64,000 nt of DNA, taken from assembly GCA_017936785.1 (NCBI GenBank), contig JAGBEV010000061.1, positions 1 through 64,000 of the forward strand. The letters run 5' to 3'. This DNA comes from Lachnospiraceae bacterium (GTDB lineage: Bacteria; Bacillota; Clostridia; Lachnospirales; Lachnospiraceae). The notes beneath the pieces are model-generated. The model was not told where the DNA came from and did not search any database. It was given only the letters and a program-made list of their open reading frames with translations. This document shows positions 16,654 through 25,961 of this stretch, in pieces. How positions within the stretch are numbered: the stretch's first letter is position 1; each line of letters opens with the position of its first letter. The position numbers were made by a program, and so were the translations under genes.

Positions 16654-17919
16654 TTATATTTTGAAGCCTGTATATCTTCCCGCCAGTTCATCATTGAGCG
16701 CAGCTTTTACATAAATACCATTTTCCCTGTATTCATAAGCTATGACCTCCGTCTGCTCCTGCAGTCTTGAAAAAATGCCCCCTGCTTCATAAGGGATCAT
16801 CAGTTCATATTCCTTACGGCTTCCAAATAAGGCATTTTCTATCAGAGCCGCCAGTTCTTCAATGCCGATGCCTTTCCCCGCCGCCATAAAAATATTGCCT
16901 TCTATGATCCGGGGATATTCTGCCTCGGGATTTTCTTCCGCTTTCAGATCCATCTTATTAAATACCCGGATCACCGGAATCTGTCCTGCGCCCAATTCCT
17001 CCAGTGTCTGTTTTGTCACTTCCATATGCTCCCTGTAATAAGGGTCCGAATAATCGATGACCTGCAGCAGCAGATCCGCATTTTTAACTTCTTCCAAAGT
17101 GGACCGGAAGGCTTTTACCAGGTTGTGGGGCAGTTGGTTGATAAAACCTACTGTATCCGACAGCAAAAAGTCTTTTCCCCCTTCACCTTCCATCTTGCGC
17201 ACAGTGGTTTCCAGGGTTGCAAAAAGCATGTCCTTTTCCAGCACTTTCTTTTCCTCTACACCTGCATAATGCTCTATCAAAGCATTCATAACAGAAGATT
17301 TACCTGCGTTGGTATATCCCACCAGGCTGACCAGGGGAATGGCGCTTTTCAGCCGGTGCTTGCGCTGGGTCTCCTTGTCCTTTTCCACCTGTGCCAGTTC
17401 TCTTCTAAGAGTTGCAAGCCTTGCTTCAATATGTCTTCTGTCCAGCTCCAGCTTCTTCTCGCCTGCTCCTTTGTTGCTCATGGAACCGCTGGCGCCGCCC
17501 TGTCTGCTCAAAGCATCATGAAGTCCCACCAGTCTGGGAAGCATATATTGCAGAGAAGCTGTTTCCACCTGCAGCTTTGCTTCTCTTGTGCGCGCCCTTT
17601 TGGAGAATATCTCCAGGATCAACGTTGTCCTGTCCATGACCGCCATGCCCAGCTCCTGCTGCAGGTTCCTAAGCTGCATGGGAGAAAGGGCATTATCAAA
17701 AATAACAAGTCCGGCACCCGACTCTTCCGCCAGCTGCCGCACCTGTTCTACCTTTCCTGTTCCAATATAAAACGCTTTATTTACTGATGGCATTTTCTGT
17801 GTAGTCACACCTGCTACTTCCATATCACAGGCTGCTGCCAGCTCCTCCAATTCCTCCATGGAATGGTCAAAATCAGCATGATCATCCAGATCCAGCCCTA
17901 CTAAGATCACTTTTTCCAT
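16654..17919 (-). CDS. hflX: ribosome-associated GTPase HflX
   Basis: A 421-residue protein of normal length. The N-terminal HflX domain holds the GTGKVEQVRQL and FDNALSPMQLRNL motifs. A coiled region follows at about 150-185. The G domain has Walker A GYTNAGKSS, FATLETT, SDTVGFI and NKMDL, and a short C-terminal domain follows. Family knowledge: HflX binds 50S and stalled 70S ribosomes and splits them under stress. ATG 17919 has a CGGAG site. It follows the membrane protein gene by 16 bases, and the Imm6-like gene follows it, so the three are one transcript. Confidence 0.96.
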   Translation of the reverse strand: MEKVILVGLDLDDHADFDHSMEELEELAAACDMEVAGVTTQKMPSVNKAFYIGTGKVEQVRQLAEESGAGLVIFDNALSPMQLRNLQQELGMAVMDRTTLILEIFSKRARTREAKLQVETASLQYMLPRLVGLHDALSRQGGASGSMSNKGAGEKKLELDRRHIEARLATLRRELAQVEKDKETQRKHRLKSAIPLVSLVGYTNAGKSSVMNALIEHYAGVEEKKVLEKDMLFATLETTVRKMEGEGGKDFLLSDTVGFINQLPHNLVKAFRSTLEEVKNADLLLQVIDYSDPYYREHMEVTKQTLEELGAGQIPVIRVFNKMDLKAEENPEAEYPRIIEGNIFMAAGKGIGIEELAALIENALFGSRKEYELMIPYEAGGIFSRLQEQTEVIAYEYRENGIYVKAALNDELAGRYTGFKI

Positions 17920-17935
17920 ATCCGCTCCGTCTTTA

Positions 17936-18574
17936 TCACATTACTATCAATAATAAATTAATTATAAACATGACCCCAACAATTACTATTGCCCATATGG
18001 ATAACCGGTATGCCAGCTGTGCTTTTTTATCTTCTGCAGTTCCCATAGCTGACTTTGCATAATAAACTCCAGATCCTGCCAGTATTATGGCTATAATAGG
18101 AATACAAAATCCAATAGCAACAGCGAATCCACTGAATATCAACGCTGTGGTAGCATGCGCCGGATTTCCTGTTCCTCTTACAGCAATGGGCTGTCCTGTA
18201 TTTCCCATTGCCATATTAGACATCTGCGGATTCTGATAAAGCATTCCATCTGAAGGAAGGGGCTGCCTTAATGCAGCCATCAGCTCATCAATTCTGCTCT
18301 TATACATAGCTTTAATCCCCCATCCCCAGAAACCATCCAATCCTACTTCCATACCAAATGAGCCTTTCAACCATGCTTCGATGTGAATAAAGCCGTTATA
18401 ATAAGTATGCTTAAAACGCATTACCCCGCCTATAATATAGTCTTTACACTCCAGATATCTTTCACCTTTTCTTTCCACTACTTTCATCCCGTAGCGATCC
18501 GCAAAATCCCGAATGATATAATCCACAAAATCAGCAGGTTTATTCAACTGCTCCTCAATAATATATCTCGCCAT
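17936..18574 (-). CDS. two-helix membrane protein with cytosolic N-domain
   Basis: A 212-residue protein. The soluble N-terminal half (about 1-95) has a beta-rich pattern (DYIIGGVMRFKHTYYNG, then GFIHIEAW). A Pro/Gly/Asn-rich linker follows, then hydrophobic helices at about 140-170 and 185-210. I do not recognise a named family beyond generic uncharacterised Clostridia membrane proteins. ATG 18574 (MARYIIEEQ) has GGGGAG upstream. It is the first gene of the hflX transcript. Confidence 0.75.
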   Translation of the reverse strand: MARYIIEEQLNKPADFVDYIIRDFADRYGMKVVERKGERYLECKDYIIGGVMRFKHTYYNGFIHIEAWLKGSFGMEVGLDGFWGWGIKAMYKSRIDELMAALRQPLPSDGMLYQNPQMSNMAMGNTGQPIAVRGTGNPAHATTALIFSGFAVAIGFCIPIIAIILAGSGVYYAKSAMGTAEDKKAQLAYRLSIWAIVIVGVMFIINLLLIVM

Positions 18575-18612
18575 GACCGTTCTCCCCATCGTAATAATTT
18601 TACTCCGTATCT

Positions 18613-18641
18613 ATTTTACAATGGGAATATGCCCGGTGCAA
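18613..18641 (-). promoter_or_regulatory. sigma-A promoter of the hflX operon
   Basis: On the minus strand TTGCAC, a 17-base spacer and TAAAAT lie about 40 bases before the start at 18574. Confidence 0.75.
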
Positions 18642-18649
18642 TCCAAATT

Positions 18650-19366
18650 TTATGCAGCCACCGCCTGCTTTCTGACAATAAGCCAGGAAATGATCAAAGC
18701 CATTATGATAAAAACAGCTCCTATAACACTCCATCCCATGAAAGATATGCCTGCTGCCCATCCGGCCACACTTTTCCACATATTTGCCGCCGCTCCATCC
18801 TGTATGAGATCCGCAATCCTGGCAGGTAAAGTACAGATGGCAATCCATACTATCCAGATGATCCAGAATGCCTTATTGCCAAAACGCAAAACCAGAGTTC
18901 CCAGCAATTCTCTGACAGCTGTCAGGATAACTGTCATTAACAAAAACATCCATAAGTTCAGACCCGGAAAGATTTCTTTCATAGTTTCTTCCGGATATGC
19001 TGAATACATCGCTTTTAAATAAAAGCCTTCTATAAAATATAATACGCCTATAAACAGCAGTTCTGCCAGATACCATAAAAAGCTCACTGCCAGATCATAG
19101 AAAATAAATTTTTTTCTGGTCATGCCGAAAGATACCTGACAATTAAACAGCTGTCCCATATAGAACATTCCCACTATGGTTGGTATAAAGAAATTGACAA
19201 CCAGTGCAATCATTGTTCCCATGCGGAATACTGTATACTCCGGATCATCTCCGTCACAATAAGTGATCAGTGCCATCAATAGAATACCAAATATAAATCC
19301 TAATGATCCGATACTTACATAACCTGCCAGTTCATCCAGCCTCATTTTCATTATTTTTATCAACAT
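18650..19366 (-). CDS. ABC exporter membrane subunit (distal)
   Basis: A 238-residue protein with six predicted helices, typical of ABC-2 type permeases in GntR-linked operons. It begins with a basic N-terminus and a first helix at about 18-38, has a VSFGMTRKKFIFYD loop at about 85-97, and ends with a helix at about 212-232. Residue-level family signatures are weak, so the call rests on topology and on its place after the ATPase and the other permease. It follows the first permease by 15 bases. The substrate is unknown. Confidence 0.75.
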   Translation of the reverse strand: MLIKIMKMRLDELAGYVSIGSLGFIFGILLMALITYCDGDDPEYTVFRMGTMIALVVNFFIPTIVGMFYMGQLFNCQVSFGMTRKKFIFYDLAVSFLWYLAELLFIGVLYFIEGFYLKAMYSAYPEETMKEIFPGLNLWMFLLMTVILTAVRELLGTLVLRFGNKAFWIIWIVWIAICTLPARIADLIQDGAAANMWKSVAGWAAGISFMGWSVIGAVFIIMALIISWLIVRKQAVAA

Positions 19367-19381
19367 TCTTCTTACCTCCCC

Positions 19382-20026
19382 TCAAGACACCATAAAATTC
19401 TTTGACTGTTTATAGGCAGCACAGATTCCCAAAATCCAGATGAGCAATGCCGCGATACCGAAGCATAGTACTCCTTCTATGGTGATCAGATTTACCATGG
19501 ACGTCAGCATGTTGTGTTCATCTAATGCTGCCACACTGCCTCCTCCTATCATACCGCCTATGATCATAAGACTGATGACCTGCATAACTTTCCCTGTTTT
19601 TTTATGAGTGCAGGTGAGTGCACCGCAAACCAGTCCCCATCCATGGAAAAGAAGAAATAAAAACAAACTCCCCAATATAACTTCCCTTTTCACATATTTC
19701 GGGTATCCTATGCCTCCGATGATAATTTCCAGCAACAGACCTGATGCCACCTGTAAAACACCTCTGATCACAATTACCGCAAAGGTACTCTTTCTTGTAA
19801 TACTCATACTGATATATGTGGAAATGTTTAACTGCCAGTCCCTTGCACTACAGTTTAGGATCAACAGGCTGATCAAAGCGGTCACAGCAAACATTAAATT
19901 GATAACCTTCCCATACAACAGTAAAAACCAGAGTATGATACCTGCACTTTCAAGGACTATTCCCCCCATATCATGTATGGTTTTGCTCCCTTCATAGCCC
20001 ATCAGACGTTTCATCCCATCATTCAT
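19382..20026 (-). CDS. ABC exporter membrane subunit (proximal)
   Basis: A 214-residue protein with six hydrophobic helices. The loop ISMSITRKSTFAV resembles the S-x-G/S-x-TRKxx motif of its partner permease, so the two likely form a heterodimer. ATG 20026 overlaps the ATPase stop as ATGA, which decides the start and shows coupling. A longer in-frame start inside the ATPase gene has no ribosome site. Confidence 0.78.
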   Translation of the reverse strand: MNDGMKRLMGYEGSKTIHDMGGIVLESAGIILWFLLLYGKVINLMFAVTALISLLILNCSARDWQLNISTYISMSITRKSTFAVIVIRGVLQVASGLLLEIIIGGIGYPKYVKREVILGSLFLFLLFHGWGLVCGALTCTHKKTGKVMQVISLMIIGGMIGGGSVAALDEHNMLTSMVNLITIEGVLCFGIAALLIWILGICAAYKQSKNFMVS

Positions 20027-20901
20027 ACTGTCTCCTCTCCGCCGCAAAGTGCCACAAACACATCCTGCAGACTTACCGGACTCACATCAATATCCTTCCC
20101 CGACTTATCAAAGCTTTCTCCCTGTTCAAGCAGCAGGGTTACCCCCTTGCTTCTTCCCAGTTTTTCCGGATGATACATCTTTTTCCCTTCGGAAACTGCA
20201 TCCACATCCTCTGCCTTTCCGCTGACATGAATACACCTCTCCAGCAGATCATCCGTATTTTCCTTTAACAGGATTTTTCCTTTGTCCAGAAATATAACCT
20301 CTTCAAAAACCTCTGCCGCTTCTTCGATAATATGGGTGGAAACCACAAAAGTTCTGCCGCTTTCGCTGTATTCATCCAGCAAAATCCTATAAAAGTTTTC
20401 TCTTGCCACCACATCCAGTCCTGCTGCCGGCTCATCCAGAAATGTATATTTTGCCTTACTGGCAAGAGCTATGATAATGGTCACCATGGACTGCATTCCT
20501 TTAGACAATTTAAAGATTCTCTGCTTTTTATCCAATTCAAACTCATCCACCAGTCTTTCTGCCATTTCTTTATCCCAATGAGGAAAAAGCATTTGGGCAA
20601 CCCTCAAATACTCCCTGACCTTCATGGTATTCTGCACGCCGTTTACCATATTGCCCACTTCTCTGGAAAAGCAGATCTGATCCAGCGCTTTTTGATTTTC
20701 CCAGACTTTTTCTCCGTCTAACAGCACTTCTCCCCCCGTAACCGGATTCTGCGCTGAGGCAATGGACAGCATTGTTGTCTTTCCGGCGCCGTTTCTGCCT
20801 ACCAATCCGTAGATCTTTCCTTCTTCTATGGTTAAGTCCAATCCGCTTAACACTGTCTTTTTTCCATATTTCTTTACGATTCCTTTTAATTCCAGACTCA
20901 T
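20023..20901 (-). CDS. ABC transporter ATPase of a YtrB-like exporter
   Basis: A 292-residue ATPase. Walker A is GRNGAGKTTML, the Q-loop is at ICFSREV, a short signature LSKGMQSM replaces the canonical LSGGQ, Walker B is YTFLDEPAAGLD, and the switch is STHIIEE. A C-terminal extension of about 80 residues follows. The LSKGM signature is common in the GntR-linked YtrB and CcmA-like exporters. ATG 20901 directly follows the GntR stop, with GGAGG 8 bases upstream. Confidence 0.9.
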   Translation of the reverse strand: MSLELKGIVKKYGKKTVLSGLDLTIEEGKIYGLVGRNGAGKTTMLSIASAQNPVTGGEVLLDGEKVWENQKALDQICFSREVGNMVNGVQNTMKVREYLRVAQMLFPHWDKEMAERLVDEFELDKKQRIFKLSKGMQSMVTIIIALASKAKYTFLDEPAAGLDVVARENFYRILLDEYSESGRTFVVSTHIIEEAAEVFEEVIFLDKGKILLKENTDDLLERCIHVSGKAEDVDAVSEGKKMYHPEKLGRSKGVTLLLEQGESFDKSGKDIDVSPVSLQDVFVALCGGEETV

Positions 20902-21270
20902 TTATTTATCCTCCCCTGTTTCTATCATATGGACCAGTTCCTGCCTGCTGATACCCAGGCTTCCCGCCTCCTGCAGCAGGCTCTTTATAAACTTCTCGTA
21001 AAACTCTGCCTTACGTCCCTCTTTTATTTTTTCTTTTGCTCCGCTTTTCACAAACATTCCTACTCCTCTTTTCTTATACAGAATCTCCCTGTCAACCAGT
21101 AAATTGATTCCCTTTGCAGCCGTAGCCGGATTGATGGTATACAACTTTGCCAGTTCGTTGGTACTTGGTACTCTTTCTTCTTCCAGGATAATATCTCTTA
21201 AAATATCGTTTTCAATCATCTCTGCGATCTGTATATAAATAGATTTTTCCTGATTTAAAATTTCTTTCAT
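20902..21270 (-). CDS. YtrA-type GntR repressor
   Basis: A 122-residue regulator with an N-terminal winged helix (IYIQIAEMIENDILRD, then RVPSTNELAKLYTINPATAAKGINLL) and the short C-terminal helical tail of the YtrA subfamily. ATG 21270 has an AAGGAGG site. It heads the operon with the ATPase and two permeases. A 14-bp dyad at the promoter start point is its likely operator. Family members respond to cell-envelope stress or antibiotics; the ligand here is unknown. Confidence 0.92.
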   Translation of the reverse strand: MKEILNQEKSIYIQIAEMIENDILRDIILEEERVPSTNELAKLYTINPATAAKGINLLVDREILYKKRGVGMFVKSGAKEKIKEGRKAEFYEKFIKSLLQEAGSLGISRQELVHMIETGEDK

Positions 21271-21361
21271 TTGGTTTTCAGTCCTCCTTTCTGCCGGCAG
21301 TCAATTGATGATATCCTTCTATTTTGCATTTTCCTGTTCTTTCCGCTTTGTTATTCGGTTC

Positions 21362-21406
21362 ATTACTTATGTAATTAACCATATCACTAATCAAATGTAA
21401 TGTCAA
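21362..21406 (-). promoter_or_regulatory. promoter and GntR operator of the ABC operon
   Basis: On the minus strand a perfect TTGACA (21401-21406), a 17-base spacer and TATGGT (21378-21383). The perfect dyad ATTAC-TTAT-GTAAT (21362-21375) sits at the expected start point, in the classic place for autorepression. Confidence 0.8.
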
Positions 21407-21418
21407 CAGATATCTTAT

Positions 21419-21473
21419 AAAAAAATCCCTCCGCTGAGGACCGGATTGTTATCTCCGGTTCCCTGCGAAGGGA
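21419..21473 (-). terminator. intrinsic terminator after ybjQ
   Basis: A long imperfect stem (TCCCTTCGC with GCGGAGGGA, inner ACCGG with CCGGT) ends in seven Ts on the minus strand, about 25 bases past the stop at 21498. Confidence 0.75.
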
Positions 21474-21497
21474 CTATCATATGATTTCTATTATTTT

Positions 21498-21815
21498 TTA
21501 GTTCTTTGCATATTTTACCGCAGTTCCATAAGCTATGATTTCCGCAGCCCCCTGCATAACAGCAGCAGATGCATAACGGACATTGATAACAGCATCAGCC
21601 CCCAGCTTTTCAGCTTCATCCACCATGCGCTTGACGGCGATCTGTCTTGCTGAATTGAGCATTTCCGTGTAGCCGACAATTTCGCCTCCCACCAGAGTCT
21701 TTAGCCCTGCCATAATATCACGCCCTACATTTTTGGACATTACCACATTACCCTTTACAATTTCCAGCACTTCCAGTTCCTTACCCGGAATATAATCAAT
21801 ATTTAGCAGCTTCAT
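21498..21815 (-). CDS. YbjQ/UPF0145 (DUF74) family protein
   Basis: A 105-residue protein of normal length for the family. It has the signatures VGGEIVGYTEMLNSAR and AEKLGADAVINVRY. The fold is a small pentamer-forming beta-alpha domain of unknown role, sometimes called heavy-metal-binding. ATG 21815 has GGAGGAG upstream and lies within the last 20 bases of the merR gene, so the two are coupled. Confidence 0.9.
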   Translation of the reverse strand: MKLLNIDYIPGKELEVLEIVKGNVVMSKNVGRDIMAGLKTLVGGEIVGYTEMLNSARQIAVKRMVDEAEKLGADAVINVRYASAAVMQGAAEIIAYGTAVKYAKN

Positions 21816-22443
21816 TTTCTTCTCCTCCTTCAATTTCCTTCATTCTCTCTTTCATTACCACAATGATCCCGCCGATCACAGCCAGCGGAATCAGCCATAG
21901 TACTATCATGATGGGAATCGGCGGTGCTTCCATGGGGTCCGCCGCAAATCCCCAGACAAACATGGCTTCCAGCAAAACCATCAGAGCTATAAAGAACAGC
22001 CCGGCTCCGATGGAATTTCTCTTTTTCCTCTTATCCAGCTCGTTTACATCCATAAACCTGACTCCTTTCTCTTCCATTTTCCCTATTCTTTCCAGATAGA
22101 AAGAAGCATCCAGGGTCTCATAAAAAATCTCTTCCTTTGAAATAATACGGCACAGCTCACAAATTTCCTGCAAATTTCTTTCTTCATGCTCCAAAGTGAT
22201 CAGATGCCTCCTCAAAGCATCATGAAGAGACAGTTTTTTGCTCTGGATCATCCGGATTTCTTCTATAGGCAGTGAAAGCTTCCGCAGAAATTTGATCTTC
22301 AACAAAACATCCACATCTTCCTCTGAATATTCCCGATATCCGTTTTCCTTATTCCTTTCCGGATGGAGCAGGCCTTCCTGCTCATAAAAGCGAATATTTT
22401 TCTTGGTGATCTGTACCCTTTTTTCCACTTCGTTGATTTTCAT
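21796..22443 (-). CDS. membrane-anchored MerR-family regulator
   Basis: A 215-residue protein. Residues 1-70 are a MerR winged helix (KNIRFYEQEGLLHPERNKEN, then YREYSEEDVDVLLKIKFLRKL). A helical dimer segment runs to about 120. Two strongly hydrophobic helices follow at about 146-166 and 176-197, with a basic, charged end. So a DNA-binding domain is tethered to the membrane instead of carrying a soluble sensor domain. There is no metal-binding cysteine set. A perfect MerR-type promoter lies upstream. It probably senses a membrane-linked signal; this is inference. Confidence 0.88.
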   Translation of the reverse strand: MKINEVEKRVQITKKNIRFYEQEGLLHPERNKENGYREYSEEDVDVLLKIKFLRKLSLPIEEIRMIQSKKLSLHDALRRHLITLEHEERNLQEICELCRIISKEEIFYETLDASFYLERIGKMEEKGVRFMDVNELDKRKKRNSIGAGLFFIALMVLLEAMFVWGFAADPMEAPPIPIMIVLWLIPLAVIGGIIVVMKERMKEIEGGEENEAAKY

Positions 22444-22520
22444 ATTTTACCGGGTCCTTTCTCTTATTTTCTTTTCGCCCTTTTTTCCATGGATGCCACA
22501 TTTGCCAAATGTTTATACAA

Positions 22521-22551
22521 AAAATACACCTTCCACATAGTGGAAGGTCAA
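22521..22551 (-). promoter_or_regulatory. MerR-type promoter with 19-bp spacer and 21-bp dyad
   Basis: On the minus strand TTGACC (22546-22551), a 19-base spacer and TATTTT (22521-22526). The perfect dyad ACCTTCCAC-TAT-GTGGAAGGT (22528-22548) fills the spacer. The overlong spacer with a central dyad is the hallmark of promoters that MerR proteins activate by twisting DNA. The same hairpin followed by T-rich sequence may also terminate the dnaJ-like transcript. Confidence 0.85.
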
Positions 22552-22573
22552 TATTTTTTGGTTTTTTATTTTT

Positions 22574-23239
22574 TTAAATCACAGGACGGCAGCAGAAACG
22601 CATTCCACAGCAAAGAAAAAATGCAAGATCTATTGCTCCCCTTCTCATACAAACATCATTTCCCATATCCGAAAAGTTTCCGTATTCCATGCCCCTTGCA
22701 GTATACCATTGTCTTCCTCTCTGCAATTGCTGCAAATACTGCTGATACACCATATTATCAGGTTCCATGCTGATGGCTATTCTGATATGTTCCAGGGCTT
22801 CTACCTGATTGCCCAGTCCCATATCGGCAAGAGAGGCAGCATAATAATACCTGGCGCTTTTATTTTTCACATGATACAGTACTGTTATAGCTTCTCGATA
22901 TAAGCCATTTTCCACAAAACGAAATGCCGCATTGATATACAACTCATCCTGATCGGCAGCTCCCTTTGTGTCAGTTTGATTTCCGTAACCCCTAAAACCA
23001 TTTTTATTTCCGTATCCTGCATTACCGGAAGAAGCTGTCTTATAACTGTTTCTGTCGGAATTCATGATTTCCTCATAAGCAGCCTGCACTTCTTTAAAAC
23101 GCTCCTCCGCCTGTTCCTTATTGGGATTATTAACATTTGCATCAGGGTGGTATTTACGGCTCAGTCCCCGATATGCCTTTTTGATCTCATCATCCGATGC
23201 GTCTCGGGAAACACCGAGGACTTCATAAGGATTCTTCAT
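22574..23239 (-). CDS. J-domain protein with TPR-like C-terminus
   Basis: A 221-residue protein. Residues 1-65 are a J domain ([23 protein letters not shown] in KYHPDANV). A Gly/Asn-rich linker follows at about 70-95, then a helical segment with tetratricopeptide spacing (about 95-165), and a cysteine-containing end ([15 protein letters not shown]). It lacks the zinc finger and client domains of DnaJ, so it is a specialised Hsp70 co-chaperone. In Clostridia such proteins sit near DUF5685 genes; here that gene lies 1.9 kb upstream on the same strand. Confidence 0.88.
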   Translation of the reverse strand: MKNPYEVLGVSRDASDDEIKKAYRGLSRKYHPDANVNNPNKEQAEERFKEVQAAYEEIMNSDRNSYKTASSGNAGYGNKNGFRGYGNQTDTKGAADQDELYINAAFRFVENGLYREAITVLYHVKNKSARYYYAASLADMGLGNQVEALEHIRIAISMEPDNMVYQQYLQQLQRGRQWYTARGMEYGNFSDMGNDVCMRRGAIDLAFFLCCGMRFCCRPVI

Positions 23240-23295
23240 ATTTACTCCTTACCGATACCTGCTGAATACATCTTTTATAAATTATCCGTTTTGGT

Positions 23296-25035
23296 CTATA
23301 TTTTAAAGAACCGGATATCGTCTTCCAAAGAAGCCGCAAGACTTTGTAATCCCTTGGCTGACTCCGCCAGTAAATTGATGGTGGCATTCAGTTCCTCCAT
23401 GGAAGCTGTAGTCTCTTCCGTTGCTGCAGCATTTTCTTCTGACAGGGCAGAAAGGTTCTGAATGATATCAACAACAGAAACTCTGGATGCATCACAATCC
23501 GATGCCTGTTTATGTATATGCTCCGTACCTTCATTGGAAGCAACGATTCCTCCGCTGACAGCATTGAACTTCTCAATGGTATCAATCATCTTTTCCTGCT
23601 GAATTGCAACATTTTCTTTGAGCTTGCCCATAACAGCAAGTGTATTGGCAGAATCCTCCGATAAAGTACTGATGATTTCTGCGATCTGTGCCGCACTGGC
23701 ATTGGATTCCTCTGCTAATTTCTGAATCTGTGCCGCAACAACCGCAAAACCTCTTCCTGCCTCTCCCGCTCTTGCCGCCTCAATGGATGCATTTAGAGAA
23801 AGCAGATTGGTTTCATCTGCAATATCCGTGATCAATCCCAGGGCTTCTGAGATCACAGCAACAGATTTGTCGGTCTTCTCCACATTTTCAGCAACTTTTT
23901 CAATTGCTGTGGTGGTCAGTTCGTTAGATTCCTTTAACTGGCTCATATTGTTCTGCGCATCCTGACCTGCATGCTGCATTCTTTCGGAAACCTTATACAA
24001 TTCGCTGATGTTTTCTGCAATATGTTCAATCTGTTGTCCCATATCTGAAACCAGATGGGTCGCACCTTCAACCTCTTCAGCCTGAGTAATGGCGCCTTTG
24101 GAAATCTCTTCCACTGCCCTGCTCACTTCATCCGTAGTATGACTTGTCTGGCTTGCCATCTCTTCCAGTTGAGTTCCTTCCTTCATAAGAACTGCAGAAG
24201 AATTGGATATATGCGCAATAACTTCGCTTAACTCACTGATGGTAGTGCTCAAAGCCCTTGCCATGACACCGATTTCATCAGTCCGCTTCAAAGATGCCGG
24301 CTTTATTTCTGCCGTCAGATTTCCTTCTGAAACCTGTATCAGAATTTCTTCCGTATCCACAATGGCACCGGTAATTCTTTTTGATGCCCATGCCACAATA
24401 ACGATGACGATTATGGTAATCAGCAGGCACAGCAGTACGATATTCCTTGCTTTTTCCAAAATAAAGCTGTTAACATCCGCACTGGGTGCTCCGGCGAAAA
24501 ACATTCCGATAACTTTCCCGCTGCTGCTTTTCATGGGAATATAGTAGGCTAAATAAGGTTCACCGTTGATCGTCAGATCTGTTGCCTCATATTCCTCACC
24601 CTGATTGATAACCTTTTCTACCACTTCCGGAGAAGCCTGGGTTCCTACAATTCTTTTTCCGTTTTCTGTACTGATCAGGGATGTTGCCATCCGGGTATCG
24701 CCATAAAAAATCGTTACCGCTACATCTGTTCCTTCCACAAAGGAATCGATCAGTTCTTCATCTGCACTGACATTTAAATCTCCCTTTACCAGTTCTCCGG
24801 CTTCATTTAAACTGTAATCTCCCGGGTCCAGCGCATTATATGCCGCCTGCATACAATTTGCCGTATTCCTCAGCCCTTCCAGAAATTCCTGATGCATACC
24901 GTCAACTATACTGACGGTGGCATACAGCGTAACGATGACTGCCAATACCAGTGTAGGTCCTATGGACATACTAAACAGTCTCTTACCCAGAGAAATCCCC
25001 TTTTGTTTCTCTGCTTCTTTTGTTCTCTTTTTCAT
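23296..25035 (-). CDS. methyl-accepting chemotaxis protein with extracellular Cache domain
   Basis: A 579-residue transducer. The first membrane helix is at about 23-45, a single-Cache-like sensor at 46-195 ([20 protein letters not shown]), the second helix at 199-217, HAMP at 218-270, and the signalling domain at 280-579. The tip near 405-435 reads [20 protein letters not shown]. No C-terminal CheR/CheB pentapeptide is visible. No che or flagellar genes are in the window. An extended -10 upstream gives it its own promoter. Confidence 0.93.
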   Translation of the reverse strand: MKKRTKEAEKQKGISLGKRLFSMSIGPTLVLAVIVTLYATVSIVDGMHQEFLEGLRNTANCMQAAYNALDPGDYSLNEAGELVKGDLNVSADEELIDSFVEGTDVAVTIFYGDTRMATSLISTENGKRIVGTQASPEVVEKVINQGEEYEATDLTINGEPYLAYYIPMKSSSGKVIGMFFAGAPSADVNSFILEKARNIVLLCLLITIIVIVIVAWASKRITGAIVDTEEILIQVSEGNLTAEIKPASLKRTDEIGVMARALSTTISELSEVIAHISNSSAVLMKEGTQLEEMASQTSHTTDEVSRAVEEISKGAITQAEEVEGATHLVSDMGQQIEHIAENISELYKVSERMQHAGQDAQNNMSQLKESNELTTTAIEKVAENVEKTDKSVAVISEALGLITDIADETNLLSLNASIEAARAGEAGRGFAVVAAQIQKLAEESNASAAQIAEIISTLSEDSANTLAVMGKLKENVAIQQEKMIDTIEKFNAVSGGIVASNEGTEHIHKQASDCDASRVSVVDIIQNLSALSEENAAATEETTASMEELNATINLLAESAKGLQSLAASLEDDIRFFKI

Positions 25036-25094
25036 ATCCCCTTGTCACCTCTTACCGCGCACTGTAACAGCTGCACAAATTTTATCTAATAGAT

Positions 25095-25100
25095 ACTATA
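25095..25100 (-). promoter_or_regulatory. extended -10 promoter of the chemoreceptor gene
   Basis: TGC-TATAGT on the minus strand, about 60 bases before the start codon at 25035. Confidence 0.5.
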
Positions 25101-25128
25101 GCACATTTGGTTTCAAAAGAACAGAGAA

Positions 25129-25959
25129 TCATTTTTTCTTTTCCCTATGGGATATCACCATTTCATATCTGGTCCAGATACCTGAATAAAGAATGTTCCG
25201 CATAATATCCGCATTTTCTAAGATAGGCAGCTTTTCAAATTCCTCTGCACAGGAAGCTGCCGCCAAAGTCAGAATGTCCCTGATCCATTCATCAAATCCG
25301 GGATTTTCATATTTTTTCCAAAAAGGATTAAAACTGCCTTTTTTTAAATCTTTCTCCAAATCCTCATAGGCATCCAGAATATAAATAAATCTGCCCAGCA
25401 TAATGCCCATTCTTTTGACGGAATCCTTCCATTCATCTTCCCTGTAGAGAAAAATCTCCGCCAATATCTTTCCAAAACTTCCTGACAGAAAATTTATGTC
25501 ATCAATTCCGTTTTTTTCCGCCTGATCCAATATTTCAAATTGGGAATGAATCCGTTTGATTTTCCCGGGATACTTTTTTTCCAATTTCTTAAAAGCCCTG
25601 CCCAGAGACGCACCATAAGCTGCTCTTGCCGCCTTCTTCTCATCCTTCCAATCATCCCTGCATTTAAAATACGTCAGCAGGATATTCATATCAGCCGTAT
25701 ATTCCAAAAGAGCATTTTCTTTTCTGCACCGCTTTTCAAAGGGATGCAAAACACATTTACATGGAACCTCTTTTGTCTCCGTTTCATACAGCCCTGTTAA
25801 AAAAAGAGCCAGAAAGGTCAGATCATAGCTTAAAGAAATCTGCCCTTTTATACCATACTTTTCTTTTAATGCCCTGCATAAACCGCAGTAGTAAGCCATA
25901 TATTCATTGTATTCCCTTACCTTCAGTTCCGGTTTATTGATGATGATATAACCAAACAT
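25129..25959 (-). CDS. DUF5685 family protein
   Basis: A 276-residue helical protein matching the DUF5685 pattern: MFGYIIINKPELKVREYNEY start, YYCGLCRALKEKYG, a second cysteine pair at VPCKCVLHPFEKRC, and late acidic helix LDAYEDLEKDLKKG. The helix-rich core with D-x-x-x-D pairs resembles isoprenoid-synthase-like folds, but the function is unknown. The six cysteines near the N-terminus (two CxxC-like groups) suggest metal binding. It follows the zinc-ribbon gene by two bases, so they are co-translated. Confidence 0.85.
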   Translation of the reverse strand: MFGYIIINKPELKVREYNEYMAYYCGLCRALKEKYGIKGQISLSYDLTFLALFLTGLYETETKEVPCKCVLHPFEKRCRKENALLEYTADMNILLTYFKCRDDWKDEKKAARAAYGASLGRAFKKLEKKYPGKIKRIHSQFEILDQAEKNGIDDINFLSGSFGKILAEIFLYREDEWKDSVKRMGIMLGRFIYILDAYEDLEKDLKKGSFNPFWKKYENPGFDEWIRDILTLAAASCAEEFEKLPILENADIMRNILYSGIWTRYEMVISHREKKK

Positions 25960-25961
25960 GG

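Noticed and set aside
22528-22548. Reading the 21-bp dyad only as a terminator of the dnaJ-like gene
   Set aside because: The -35, 19-base spacer and -10 around it, directly upstream of merR, fit a MerR promoter far better; a terminator role may be secondary.
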